Positions 20,052 through 28,219 of a stretch of 64,000 bases of DNA are shown here, one piece after another. This DNA is from Planctomycetota bacterium (lineage in GTDB: Bacteria > Planctomycetota > UBA1135 > GCA-002686595). The stretch is from contig DUCM01000014.1 in the NCBI GenBank assembly GCA_012959785.1, positions 1 to 64,000 of the forward strand, read 5' to 3'. The notes beneath the pieces are model-generated. The model had not been told where the DNA came from. It saw only the letters and a program-made list of their open reading frames with translations, and searched no databases. The translations under genes were made by a program, and so were the position numbers. Each line of letters starts with the position of its first letter. Position 1 is the stretch's first letter.

Positions 20052-20318
20052 ATGGCCAACAAGGAAAACCAACTCCGCGTCTGCCCGACGCGCACCGACG
20101 GATCGCCGGTCCTGTTCACTCACCGCCTCGACACGGGTCGTTGTCAGGAACGCCAGCGCCAGCGCTATCACAAGTGCTTCACCTGCGCCTACAACAACAA
20201 CTTCGTGTCCAAGAACGGCCTGCCCCTGGCAGAAGCCCTGGCCACAGCCAGCGAGACCCCGGCAGAACCCGTCAAGCATTCCACGGCTGCCAGCGAACCT
20301 ACCCCGGCCACCCTCTAG
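20052..20318 (+). CDS. Small Cys-rich hypothetical protein
   Basis: An 88-residue protein, unrecognised. Residues 1-50 are basic and contain Cys11, Cys31, Cys42 and Cys45 (the last two as CFTC) with His24 and His40, a pattern able to hold one zinc ion. Residues about 58-88 are an Ala/Thr/Pro/Glu tail that looks disordered. The ATG at 20052 begins a non-repetitive, protein-like N-terminus (MANKENQLRVCPTRTDG). The gene lies alone between the kds-lpt operon and the convergent ABC transporter, whose stop is seven bases downstream. The competing leftward frame lacks any family character. Confidence 0.6.
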   Translation: MANKENQLRVCPTRTDGSPVLFTHRLDTGRCQERQRQRYHKCFTCAYNNNFVSKNGLPLAEALATASETPAEPVKHSTAASEPTPATL

Positions 20319-20324
20319 GAACGG

Positions 20325-22967
20325 CTAGGCGCCTGTCCGAATAGCCTCCACCGCGTCGCTCCGGTTCATTCGCCAGACGGGGTAGGCGCCAGCGGCGAGA
20401 GTGATCCCCACGGCTGCGGCCACGGTGATCCAACCCCAGCCATCGGTACCACGCGCCACCAACTCGAGCCCCGAGAGGCTTCCGAGGGCGCGCACGATTA
20501 TCGGCGCCAGCAAGCTGCCAAGGGCCACCCCCAAGAGCCCGCCGAACAGGCCCATGATGGCCGACTCGAGCCAGACCATGCCTGCGATCTGCATGCGCCG
20601 AGCACCCAGGGCACGCAAAATGCCCAACTCGCCGCTGCGCTCGAGAGCCGAGAGCAGTTGACCGTTGAGCACTCCGAGAGCGGCGAGCAGAGCGGAGAGG
20701 GCCAGGATCAGATCGAACAGGCGAAAGTCCTGACGGATGTCGAGCACCTGAAGGTTGCGCAGCTCCGTACCCAAGAGAAAGTTGGGTTGGCCGCGGCCTT
20801 CCAGAAACTCATGCACGCAGGCTTCCACAACCCCCACGTCGGCGCCGGGCTTTAAACGCACTCCAATGGCATCGGGGTGCTCGATGTCGATGCAGAAGAA
20901 GCGCTGCATGTAGCGATCGCTGACCACGCCGTAGAGGCGCTCGTCGGGATGAGGGAAGTAGCCGTACTCATCGGAGATGGCGATGATTTGGAACGAAACG
21001 ACCTTGCCCGAGCTGGTGCGCACCGGCGTTTCGTCGCCGACTTCGTAACCGAGATTGTTGGCGGCGCGGCGCGAGAGAATCAGGCCGCGCTCATTCGCAA
21101 ACTTGTTCTGCAACACAGGGTGGCCCTTGAGGGGGCCGTAAGCGTGGAGCTCTTTGGGCCGCAAGCCGATAAAAAGAAAGGGCGCGAAGCTGCGCGAACT
21201 TCCGGGTTCTACACCCAGGACTTCGGGCTGCCCATGGAGGGCTGCGGCCAGGGCTTCGAACTCCACATTAGGTAGGTCGCGCACCCAGACCTTGTGGCTC
21301 AGGGCGTCTTTGGCCCAATCACCCACTTCGCCGCGCAGGCTGGCAGTCATGCCCTTCAAGCCCACGAAGGCGGCGCACACCAGGGCAATGGCGGCGGTGG
21401 AGACGGCAATGCGCCGCGGGTTTGAGAGCATGGTGTGCGAGGCCATGGAGCCGGCAAAGGGAAACACATAGCCGAGGGGCCGGGCCAGCAGCTGGCAGAG
21501 CGAGGCGATCAAACCCGGAACGATCAAGGGCACAGCTAGCAATAGCCCCAGGACGCCAACCGCGAGCAAAACCGTGCCCACCAAGGCACCGCTGGCTGCG
21601 CCCACCACGGGCACAATTAGAAAGTAGAGTGCGGGCAGGAGCACCGCGATCAAGAGCGACGCGAAGAGGTGAAAGCCGCGACCCACCTCGCTTGACTCGA
21701 GGCCCTTCTCGCCGCGCAGAGCCTCTACCGTGCTGGCGCGGCGGGCACGCAGAAGTGGAAAAATCGACCCAAGCAAGGCTGTGCCGATTCCCAGGGCCAC
21801 CAGGGGCCAGACGCCAACTGGGACCTCGAAGCCCGCGATGTGTTTACCCGTGCCCAGGGTTGTGATGCCGCGCTCTTGAAGCTCGCGCGCCAGGGCCAAC
21901 CCACCGAAAAGCCCCAAGAGGCCACCCGCTCCGCTCAAGACCACCGCCTCCAAGAGGAAGATGCCCGCGACCTGCAGCCGCCGAGCACCCAGGGCGTGCA
22001 GCACGCCCACTTCGCGCAGGCGCTCGACGAGGGACATGGAGAGGGTGTGAAAAATGACATACAAGCCCAACATCAAGGCCAGCAGGGCGGCCATGTAGAT
22101 CCCGTTGCGGTAGGCGCGCTCGTCGGCTTGTTGTCCGATCACCAAACTGCGGCCGACATCGTAGGCAAAGTTCCCAGCCAGGCGGGCTTGCAGGTCTTCG
22201 ATGTTAACCACGGGATCGGGGCGCACCCAGAAGCGTTCGTTGGTGCGCGCTCCGCTGTAGATTTTCTGGCCCCAGGTGAGGTCCACGACCACAACTTGGC
22301 CGCGGGCGCGGCGACCGAGTTTTTCGGGGGCCATGAGCCCGACCACCTCGCAGTTTAGGCCCACCGGCGCCCGTGCTCGCGCGCGCTCGACTGCCACCAT
22401 TTCCCCGTCGATACAAACCTTCGGCGCCGCCCGTCGGGGCCGCGAGAGTTCGAGCTTGTCGCCAAGCGTCAGGCCCAGGCTCTCCGCCAACGCCAAACCC
22501 AGGAGCAATTCTGGCGTTTTTGCAGCGGCGTCGATATGACGACCTTCGGCCAGGCTGTAGGCGTTCATGCGCGGCAGCACCTCGGCGTCTACGGCCAACA
22601 TGCGCGCCCGATGGCTGCCACCCTTGTCGCCTCGGCCCGCTCGCTCGCCGACTGTCGCCGCCCTGCCTGGCAGGTTCAGCACGACCTCGTTTTGGAAGAA
22701 TGCTGCCGCACCGGCAACGCCCTCGAGTTTTTCCAGGGTGCCCCGAGGGTCCTTCACACCAGGGCCGGGACTGACCTCGATTTCTGGGCTCCACTCGGCG
22801 CTATCGGGCCCCGCGTAGCGCTTTTGGAGGCCTTGAATCGTGTTGTAGTCGAGGGTGTAGACGCCGACCACAGTGGCAATACCCACGGCGATCCCCAGGA
22901 TCGAAAAGAGCGTGCGCGCCGGCCGTTGCACGAGACTGCGCCGCGCGAGGGTGAAGGCCAGGCCCAT
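20325..22967 (-). CDS. ABC transporter permease with two FtsX domains (MacB/YbbP type)
   Basis: An 880-residue permease. An N-terminal membrane helix (RTLFSILGIAVGIATVVGVYTL) is followed by a large extracytoplasmic domain (about 45-270). The first FtsX core comes next (about 275-395, with ERLREVGVLHALGARRLQVAGIFLLEA) and then two more helices. A second extracytoplasmic domain and a second FtsX core (LERSGELGILRALGARRMQIAGMVWLES) end in VWRMNRSDAVEAIRTGA. This double-FtsX layout belongs to the type VII/YbbP-like exporters rather than LolC/E. It works with the ATPase gene that overlaps its start by one base. The substrate may be a lipoprotein, lipid or peptide and is unknown. Confidence 0.9.
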   Translation of the reverse strand: MGLAFTLARRSLVQRPARTLFSILGIAVGIATVVGVYTLDYNTIQGLQKRYAGPDSAEWSPEIEVSPGPGVKDPRGTLEKLEGVAGAAAFFQNEVVLNLPGRAATVGERAGRGDKGGSHRARMLAVDAEVLPRMNAYSLAEGRHIDAAAKTPELLLGLALAESLGLTLGDKLELSRPRRAAPKVCIDGEMVAVERARARAPVGLNCEVVGLMAPEKLGRRARGQVVVVDLTWGQKIYSGARTNERFWVRPDPVVNIEDLQARLAGNFAYDVGRSLVIGQQADERAYRNGIYMAALLALMLGLYVIFHTLSMSLVERLREVGVLHALGARRLQVAGIFLLEAVVLSGAGGLLGLFGGLALARELQERGITTLGTGKHIAGFEVPVGVWPLVALGIGTALLGSIFPLLRARRASTVEALRGEKGLESSEVGRGFHLFASLLIAVLLPALYFLIVPVVGAASGALVGTVLLAVGVLGLLLAVPLIVPGLIASLCQLLARPLGYVFPFAGSMASHTMLSNPRRIAVSTAAIALVCAAFVGLKGMTASLRGEVGDWAKDALSHKVWVRDLPNVEFEALAAALHGQPEVLGVEPGSSRSFAPFLFIGLRPKELHAYGPLKGHPVLQNKFANERGLILSRRAANNLGYEVGDETPVRTSSGKVVSFQIIAISDEYGYFPHPDERLYGVVSDRYMQRFFCIDIEHPDAIGVRLKPGADVGVVEACVHEFLEGRGQPNFLLGTELRNLQVLDIRQDFRLFDLILALSALLAALGVLNGQLLSALERSGELGILRALGARRMQIAGMVWLESAIMGLFGGLLGVALGSLLAPIIVRALGSLSGLELVARGTDGWGWITVAAAVGITLAAGAYPVWRMNRSDAVEAIRTGA

Positions 22968-23710
22968 TAGATGTGCAGCTTGGCGAGGGCGGCGTGAATC
23001 TCCTCTACATCCAGTCCCGGCCCGCGGAGTTCGACATCGGGAGCCAACTCGCCATCGACGAGAAAGAGCACTCGGTCTGCGAAGGTTGCGTCGCGGGGGT
23101 TGTGGGTGACGAGCAGGACCGAGCGCCCATCTTCGTCACAAAGCTTGCGCAGGAGTTGCATCACCTGCAGGCCGGCATTTTGGGCCAGGTTGCCCGTGGG
23201 TTCATCACACAGGAGCAGGGGTTGTTCGCCGATCAAGGCGCGAGCGATGGAGACGCGTTGCATTTCGCCGCCGGAGAGTTCGTGGGGAAAGGCCTCCTCG
23301 CGGCCGGCGAGGCCAAGCCCCTCGAGCACGGAGAGAATGCGCGTTTTTTGCGGGCCGAGTCGCAGGCCTTGAATGGAGAGCGGCACGGCCACATTCTCCA
23401 TCACGGTCAAGTTCGGCAGCAGGTTGAAGAACTGGAAGACGTGCCCGATGGTCTCGCGCCGCAAGCGCGTGCGCACGCTCTCGGAGACCTCTTCGAGATT
23501 CTTGCCCGCCAGGGTGGCACGCCCTGCATCGGGGTGATCGAGGCCAGCGAGGACATGCAGCAGCGTGGACTTGCCTGAACCGCTGGGCCCCATAACGCAG
23601 ACGAACTCCTCCCTGGAGATCTCCAGGGAGAGGCCCTTGAGGACGGCCACCTGTTCGCCGCCCTGGTCGAAGAAGCGGTACAACTCGTGGGCACTGGCCA
23701 GGGTAGACAT
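22967..23710 (-). CDS. ABC transporter ATP-binding protein (LolD/MacB family)
   Basis: A 247-residue ATPase. Walker [10 protein letters not shown] is at residues 41-49. The Q-loop is in [16 protein letters not shown]. The signature is [15 protein letters not shown], Walker B is [11 protein letters not shown], and the switch His is in [10 protein letters not shown]. The FNLLPNLT and DEPTGNL wording is typical of the LolD/MacB/FtsE group. The ATG at 23710 is chosen because GGAGG lies just upstream of it, one of the clearest Shine-Dalgarno sites in the window. An ATG 27 bases upstream also exists. It pairs with the double-FtsX permease whose start overlaps this stop. Confidence 0.93.
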   Translation of the reverse strand: MSTLASAHELYRFFDQGGEQVAVLKGLSLEISREEFVCVMGPSGSGKSTLLHVLAGLDHPDAGRATLAGKNLEEVSESVRTRLRRETIGHVFQFFNLLPNLTVMENVAVPLSIQGLRLGPQKTRILSVLEGLGLAGREEAFPHELSGGEMQRVSIARALIGEQPLLLCDEPTGNLAQNAGLQVMQLLRKLCDEDGRSVLLVTHNPRDATFADRVLFLVDGELAPDVELRGPGLDVEEIHAALAKLHI

Positions 23711-24028
23711 GGGTTTCTCCTCCAACGCGTTCTTCAAATGGGCGAGCTCTTTGGCTCAGGCTTGAGGTGCCAACGCTCGACAGGTGAGCTGTTTTGCAGC
23801 TGTTGTTCTACAGCCGTTGTTCTCCAGCGAGAAGCGTGGCGGACAACAATCTGGCCCAGGCAGACCCCGGCTCCAGAAAACCAGCCGGCTGGCGGAACCA
23901 AGCGCTGGCCCAGGAACGGGCTCCCCAGCCCCCCACGCCTGAGCTCGTCGAAGAAGCCGTTAGGGAAAAGCAGCAAGCGCGACAAGGAAGAAGAAGAGCC
24001 GACGGGGGGGGGCAGCGACGATAACGGG
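23711..24028. other. Intergenic region with a degenerate repeat of the HEAT-gene 5' end
   Basis: This 318-bp gap between the ABC operon and the epimerase gene holds no convincing gene. At about 23904-23962 it carries CCCAGGAAC followed by a stretch that reads PTPELVEEAV on the plus strand. The same phrase, with about four in five bases matching, occurs at 26458-26512 in the HEAT-repeat gene (PAPELVEEAV). The surrounding frame (23794-24024) is Gln/Arg-rich and has no good start, so it looks like a decayed duplicate. The promoter of the leftward ABC operon should also lie here. Confidence 0.45.
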
Positions 24029-24988
24029 CTAGCCTCCGACGGAGTCAGCGAGGATTTCCGGCAAGGGTCGCACACGGTAGTCGAGCTCTTCGGCGGCCTT
24101 GTTGCTGTTGAACCAGGAATACCAACCATATGAGCGGTAGATTTCCGGCGCCATGGGAGTGCGGCAGAGATGCAGGCGGTCGAGCAGGGTGGCCTTGCGC
24201 GTGAGCCAGCGTAGTTTCGAGAGCGACAGGTCCGCCTGCGGAACGCGCCCGCCTGCGGCGAGAGCGATGGCCTCGTAGAGTTTTCTCCAGGAGAGGTTGT
24301 GGCCGGCGAGGATGTAGCGTTCTGCCACGCGACCCTTCTCCAGGGCGGCGACAACCGCTGCGGCGACATCGCGGACATCGGTCACGGAGAAACCGCCCGG
24401 CGGCACCCACGGCAGGTTGCCTTGTGCCACACCAGTGATGAGGCCGGAAGGCCCGCGCCCATCCATACGGGGGCCCAAGAGCGCCGAGGGGTTAACTACC
24501 ACCAAAGGCATGCCACCCCGTGCCGCGGCCATGGCGCGCTCTTCTGCCTGGCGCTTGGTGCGTGCGTAGTTCACTTCGAGTTGGCCCAGATTCCACAGGG
24601 CGCTTTCATCGAGAAGGGTTTCTTCGCGAGTGGCGCCCACGGCTGCTACCGATGAAACATGCACGATGCGTTGAATCCTGGTGAGGTGGGCCGCACGCAA
24701 GAGAGCTGTCGTGCCCTCGACATTGACCGCGCGCTGTTCTTCGTTTTGGCGCGACCTGTAGCCTGTTTTTGCCGCGCAGTGGACAAGCCCCTCGATGCCC
24801 CGGCAGGCTGCGTTTAGGCTGTGCTCGTCGCGGAGGTCGCCTTGGATATACTCGACCTTGAAGGGGGCTAAGTGCTTGCGCTCGGTCGTGCTGCGAACGA
24901 GTGCGCACACCTCGTGGCCTTGGCGACAGAGGAGTTGAACGATGTGGGCGCCGAGAAACCCGGAAGCGCCGCTGACCAGGACTTTCAT
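24029..24988 (-). CDS. NAD-dependent epimerase/reductase (extended SDR)
   Basis: A 319-residue extended SDR with the nucleotide motif GASGFLG (residues 7-13), HVSSVAAVG with the catalytic Ser, and YARTK with the Tyr/Lys pair near residue 141. It continues NPSALLGPRMDGRGPSGLI and RYILAGHNLSW. This combination is closest to the dihydroflavonol-reductase/HpnA-type group acting on sugars or polyketide-like carbonyls. No hopanoid genes are nearby to support HpnA specifically. The ATG at 24988 gives the family N-terminus. The gene is divergent from the radical SAM gene and ends in TAG followed by CCCG. Confidence 0.87.
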   Translation of the reverse strand: MKVLVSGASGFLGAHIVQLLCRQGHEVCALVRSTTERKHLAPFKVEYIQGDLRDEHSLNAACRGIEGLVHCAAKTGYRSRQNEEQRAVNVEGTTALLRAAHLTRIQRIVHVSSVAAVGATREETLLDESALWNLGQLEVNYARTKRQAEERAMAAARGGMPLVVVNPSALLGPRMDGRGPSGLITGVAQGNLPWVPPGGFSVTDVRDVAAAVVAALEKGRVAERYILAGHNLSWRKLYEAIALAAGGRVPQADLSLSKLRWLTRKATLLDRLHLCRTPMAPEIYRSYGWYSWFNSNKAAEELDYRVRPLPEILADSVGG

Positions 24989-25134
24989 GGGGAGTGTACG
25001 GACAACTTTCGGCAAGAAGAGGACCCCGGGAGGAGGGCTTCTTGGCCGATCAGGCAATGATCGAGATGTTCTTGTAACACAGGCTCTAGGCGCACGCCTA
25101 AGGTGGAAGTGACGGCTGAAACAAGGCAACGGGC

Positions 25135-26268
25135 GTGAAAAACAACAAACTCCGCGAATTCGTTCTGAGCAACACCCTGTTGCAGCGCACCTGGGTGCAC
25201 CAGCGCGCCCGCAAACTGGCCAAGACGCACCCCGAGGGCTTGGCCCCCCCGATGCCGATGCGGGTCATCGTCGAGCCCACCAACGCTTGCAACCTCTCCT
25301 GTGCTTACTGCGGCAACAGCGAGATGGTGCGTCCCAAGACGAACATGGACCTCGGCATGTACGAAACACTCCTCGATCAAATGGTAGAGCTTGGGATCCC
25401 GCGCTTGACCTTGCACACCATCGGTGAGCCTACGCTGCACCCCAACATCGTGGAGATGTTGCAGATGGCGGCGGACCGCGAACGCTGCGTAACCATGAGC
25501 ACCAACGGATCGCTTCTAAACGAGAAGACCGCCAGAGGCATCGTCAAGGCCCGGCCGGATGTGATCAACTTCTCCATCGATGGCGCCGACCAGGAAACCA
25601 TAGACCTAACCCGCGGCGGCCTGAATTTTGAGCACTTCCTTGAGAATCTGCGCACGATGAGACGCATCCGGGACGACGAGGGCGTCATGACCGACAGCCC
25701 CTGGGGCCGTGTGCGCCTGCCAACCCTGACGATCACCTGTGTACTCACGCCGCACTTCACCCGCGAGGTGGAGCGCAAGTTTTTCGAGACATTTGGGCCC
25801 CTCGTGGACGACTTTCTATTTCACTGGCCCAACAGTCATGGTGACTACATTCCCGGCACGCCCCTGCACAAACCAGGGATTCTGCCCGGCAAGTGGCGCG
25901 AAGCCCTGTTCCGCCAGGTGCGCGAGCCCTGTCACTATCCGTGGGATGCCCTGTTCCTCTTGGCCAGCGGTAACATGTCGGTCTGCCGCTTCGATTTCGA
26001 CGGACGTGTACAAGTTGGGCGTTTCCCGGAGAGCTCACTGCTCGAGCTTTGGAACAGCGAATCCATGCGTAGTTTGCGCCGGGCGCATATGTCCTTCGAC
26101 TACAAAGGTTGGGAGCAGTGCCGAGATTGTACCGCGACCTTCTACGAGAATCGGCACGAGCACATGGTCACAAGCCGCAAGCTGATGAGGCGCAATGGCA
26201 TCGAGCCGGCCCGCACGGCCTGGCTGGCAAGCGACCCTCGCAAGAAAATACCATCCCGAGCGAAGTAG
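25135..26268 (+). CDS. Radical SAM/SPASM-like protein
   Basis: A 377-residue radical SAM enzyme. The [4Fe-4S] motif is Cys52-x3-Cys56-x2-Cys59 in PTNACNLSCAYCGN. The barrel includes LTLHTIGEPTLHPN and STNGSLLNEKTA. The C-terminal region (about 262-345) has CHYPWDALFLLASGNMSVCRFDFDG and GWEQCRDCTA, a SPASM-like auxiliary cluster arrangement. It probably modifies a peptide or carries out another SAM-radical reaction. No obvious precursor peptide gene is nearby. The start is a GTG. The final 25 residues (EPARTAWLA...) closely resemble the C-terminus of the HEAT protein two genes' length away, which is odd because the proteins are otherwise unrelated. Confidence 0.88.
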   Translation: MKNNKLREFVLSNTLLQRTWVHQRARKLAKTHPEGLAPPMPMRVIVEPTNACNLSCAYCGNSEMVRPKTNMDLGMYETLLDQMVELGIPRLTLHTIGEPTLHPNIVEMLQMAADRERCVTMSTNGSLLNEKTARGIVKARPDVINFSIDGADQETIDLTRGGLNFEHFLENLRTMRRIRDDEGVMTDSPWGRVRLPTLTITCVLTPHFTREVERKFFETFGPLVDDFLFHWPNSHGDYIPGTPLHKPGILPGKWREALFRQVREPCHYPWDALFLLASGNMSVCRFDFDGRVQVGRFPESSLLELWNSESMRSLRRAHMSFDYKGWEQCRDCTATFYENRHEHMVTSRKLMRRNGIEPARTAWLASDPRKKIPSRAK

Positions 26269-26399
26269 GCTGCCAGAGGATCACCTTGCGCGCCTCAACA
26301 GTACCCCCAAAAAATTCCGCCGCGAGGCGGAACCGGGCAGGGCCTGGCGGGTTCCGGCCCGAACCCCAATAAGGCCACAAAAAAGTCATCCACATCCTC

Positions 26400-27287
26400 A
26401 TGCTCAATTTCATTCTTGCCAGCGCCTTGACCCTCGGCGGCTCCCCCCAAGCGCCGACCCAGGAACCGGTTTCCAGTCCCCCTGCGCCTGAACTCGTCGA
26501 AGAGGCCGTCCAGGTCCTTACCCGGGCGTTCAAGCACGGCAAAACACCAGAACGCCTGGAGGCTCTGGACGAGTATGGCGCGGTCAACGACCCCGCAGTG
26601 GTGCGCCTAGTCACCCGCGGCCTCAGCGACAAGCAGGCCGAGGTCCAACTCGCCGCCGTGGAGTGTTTGCGCTGGCTCGATCACCCCGACGCCCTGGTGG
26701 GGCTTCACAAGGCCTACAAGAAGGACAAACAGATCAAGAAAAACGACGCCTTGTACGAGGCCTTCATCTGGGCCATCGGCCAGCACGGCAGCCTTTCATC
26801 GATCGAGATCTTGGTCGAGGGAGCCCAGGCTTCGGCGCCCCGCGCCGTGCAGGCGGCACGCATCTATAGTTTGGGCCACATCCCCCACAAAGACTCCTTG
26901 GAAGAGCTGCTGAGCAGTATGCAGAAAACCGGCCGCGGCAGGCGGCGCGGCAAGCAACCCTTGATGGCAGAGTTTGCCCTCTCTCTGGCGGTGCTCTCCG
27001 GCCAGGATTTCGGCAAGGACGAGGCCGCCTGGACCGAATGGTGGCGTGCGAACAAGAAGGGCTTCGAGGTTGTCGGCGCGGCCGAGACCCTTTCCAAGCG
27101 CCAGGCCAAGCAGTGGCAGCGGCTCTGGATTTCACCCAAAGAAAAGCCCGGCAAAACAGACCAGGAAAAGAACAAGAAACGCGACGAGGAAGAGGAAGAG
27201 CGGAATAATCGCAAGGGCAGCGAGCCCGCTCGCACGGCCAGGCTGGCCATGGCCCCCGGCAAACAGAGGGCTTCGCAGGCGAAATAG
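26400..27287 (+). CDS. Secreted HEAT-repeat protein with Lys/Glu-rich tail
   Basis: A 295-residue protein. A short Sec signal (MLNFILASALTLGGSPQAP) is followed by a Pro-rich linker and then HEAT-like helical repeats (about 35-180). Examples are NDPAVVRLVTRGLSDKQAEVQLAAVECLRWLDHPDALVGL and LSSIEILVEGAQASAPRAVQAARIYSLG. A WxxWW element (AAWTEWWRANKKGF) follows, then a highly charged tail (about 245-295). HEAT repeats usually mediate protein contacts. The partner is unknown. The linker PAPELVEEAV is duplicated near 23950 and the last 25 residues match the radical SAM protein's tail. The stop is TAG followed by CCCGG. Confidence 0.75.
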   Translation: MLNFILASALTLGGSPQAPTQEPVSSPPAPELVEEAVQVLTRAFKHGKTPERLEALDEYGAVNDPAVVRLVTRGLSDKQAEVQLAAVECLRWLDHPDALVGLHKAYKKDKQIKKNDALYEAFIWAIGQHGSLSSIEILVEGAQASAPRAVQAARIYSLGHIPHKDSLEELLSSMQKTGRGRRRGKQPLMAEFALSLAVLSGQDFGKDEAAWTEWWRANKKGFEVVGAAETLSKRQAKQWQRLWISPKEKPGKTDQEKNKKRDEEEEERNNRKGSEPARTARLAMAPGKQRASQAK

Positions 27288-27322
27288 CCCGGCCGGGGCG
27301 TGATCGCGTACCATGACGCGCG

Positions 27323-28198
27323 ATGAAGCTCCGCATCCCTCTCTTGGCCCTGGGCTTCTGCGCGCTGCTGCTTGGCGCCTTTGGGCAATCGGGTGTGGAG
27401 CAGGATCAAAAGGGAGAAGTTACGGACAAGGCTTCCGAGCCCGAGGTTCAAGTCAACTTTTGGGCAGACACCAGCGCGGTTGTTCCCGGAGGCGAGTTTC
27501 TCTTGGCGGCCTACTTCGAGTTACCCGAAGGCTGGCACATCTACTGGGAAAACGCAGGCCAGAGTGGCATGCCAACCACGGTCAAGGTCGCGGCTCCCGT
27601 GGGCTTCAAATTGGGCCCAGCGCGTTACCCCGGGCCCAAGAGCCTTGAATTGGGACTCGGGATCACCAGCTTCGTGTACGAAAAAGAGGTCGCGATCTTC
27701 GTGCCCATTACCGCACCCGCAGATCTTGGCGCGCGGAAGAGTTTTGAGTTCTCCCTGGAGGCTGAATGGTTGGTTTGCCGCGAGGTGTGCTTCTTGCAGA
27801 ACGCCAAGCTCTCCTTGAGCCTTGAAGCCCACGGGGAAGAAGGCACGCCGAAGAAGGCGCACGCCAAGAAGCTCGATCCCCAGAAGCTGCTGCTACCCCG
27901 GCCCCAGGCCAATTTGAAGGGTTTGCGCTGGAACTGGCTTGCCTCGCCGCCGGAGTACCGCGCGCTGGTGGTGGTTGGCGGTGCCAGCGAACTTGACTTC
28001 TTCCCCACGCTTGAATCCAACTTGGCCCTTGGGGGCCTCGTGCATAACCCTGGGGGAAACGGCTACGAGCTGGCTGCCGACTTCTCCATGACACCAGGAC
28101 AGGAAAGCGACGAACCGCGGGCTACGGGACTCTTGCGGGTCGTGCGTAAAGGCGTATTGCGTTTTTACACAGTCAACTTTTCCGGGGCGGCGCAGTAA
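27323..28198 (+). CDS. DsbD alpha-domain-like periplasmic thiol protein
   Basis: A 291-residue exported protein (signal peptide about 1-20) similar to the N-terminal, periplasmic alpha domain of the disulfide reductase DsbD. It contains PEGWHIYWENAGQSGMPT, GITSFVYEKEVAIFVPI and the redox pair in EAEWLVCREVC. The membrane electron-transfer domain (beta) and the C-terminal thioredoxin domain (gamma) of full DsbD are absent, so it needs another electron donor or has a different role. The next gene, 21 bp downstream, encodes a tandem redoxin, a plausible partner. The pair follows the HEAT gene by 35 bp and all three probably form one transcript. Confidence 0.8.
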   Translation: MKLRIPLLALGFCALLLGAFGQSGVEQDQKGEVTDKASEPEVQVNFWADTSAVVPGGEFLLAAYFELPEGWHIYWENAGQSGMPTTVKVAAPVGFKLGPARYPGPKSLELGLGITSFVYEKEVAIFVPITAPADLGARKSFEFSLEAEWLVCREVCFLQNAKLSLSLEAHGEEGTPKKAHAKKLDPQKLLLPRPQANLKGLRWNWLASPPEYRALVVVGGASELDFFPTLESNLALGGLVHNPGGNGYELAADFSMTPGQESDEPRATGLLRVVRKGVLRFYTVNFSGAAQ

Positions 28199-28219
28199 CG
28201 CCCCCAGCCCCCAAACTCC

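Noticed and set aside
23794-24024. 76-codon frame in the ABC/epimerase gap
   Set aside because: Gln/Arg-rich with no start context. Only a short linker-like phrase is shared with a real gene, so it is treated as a relic.
24029-24988. Naming the epimerase hpnA
   Set aside because: The motifs fit a broad reductase/epimerase group and no hopanoid synthesis genes are nearby.
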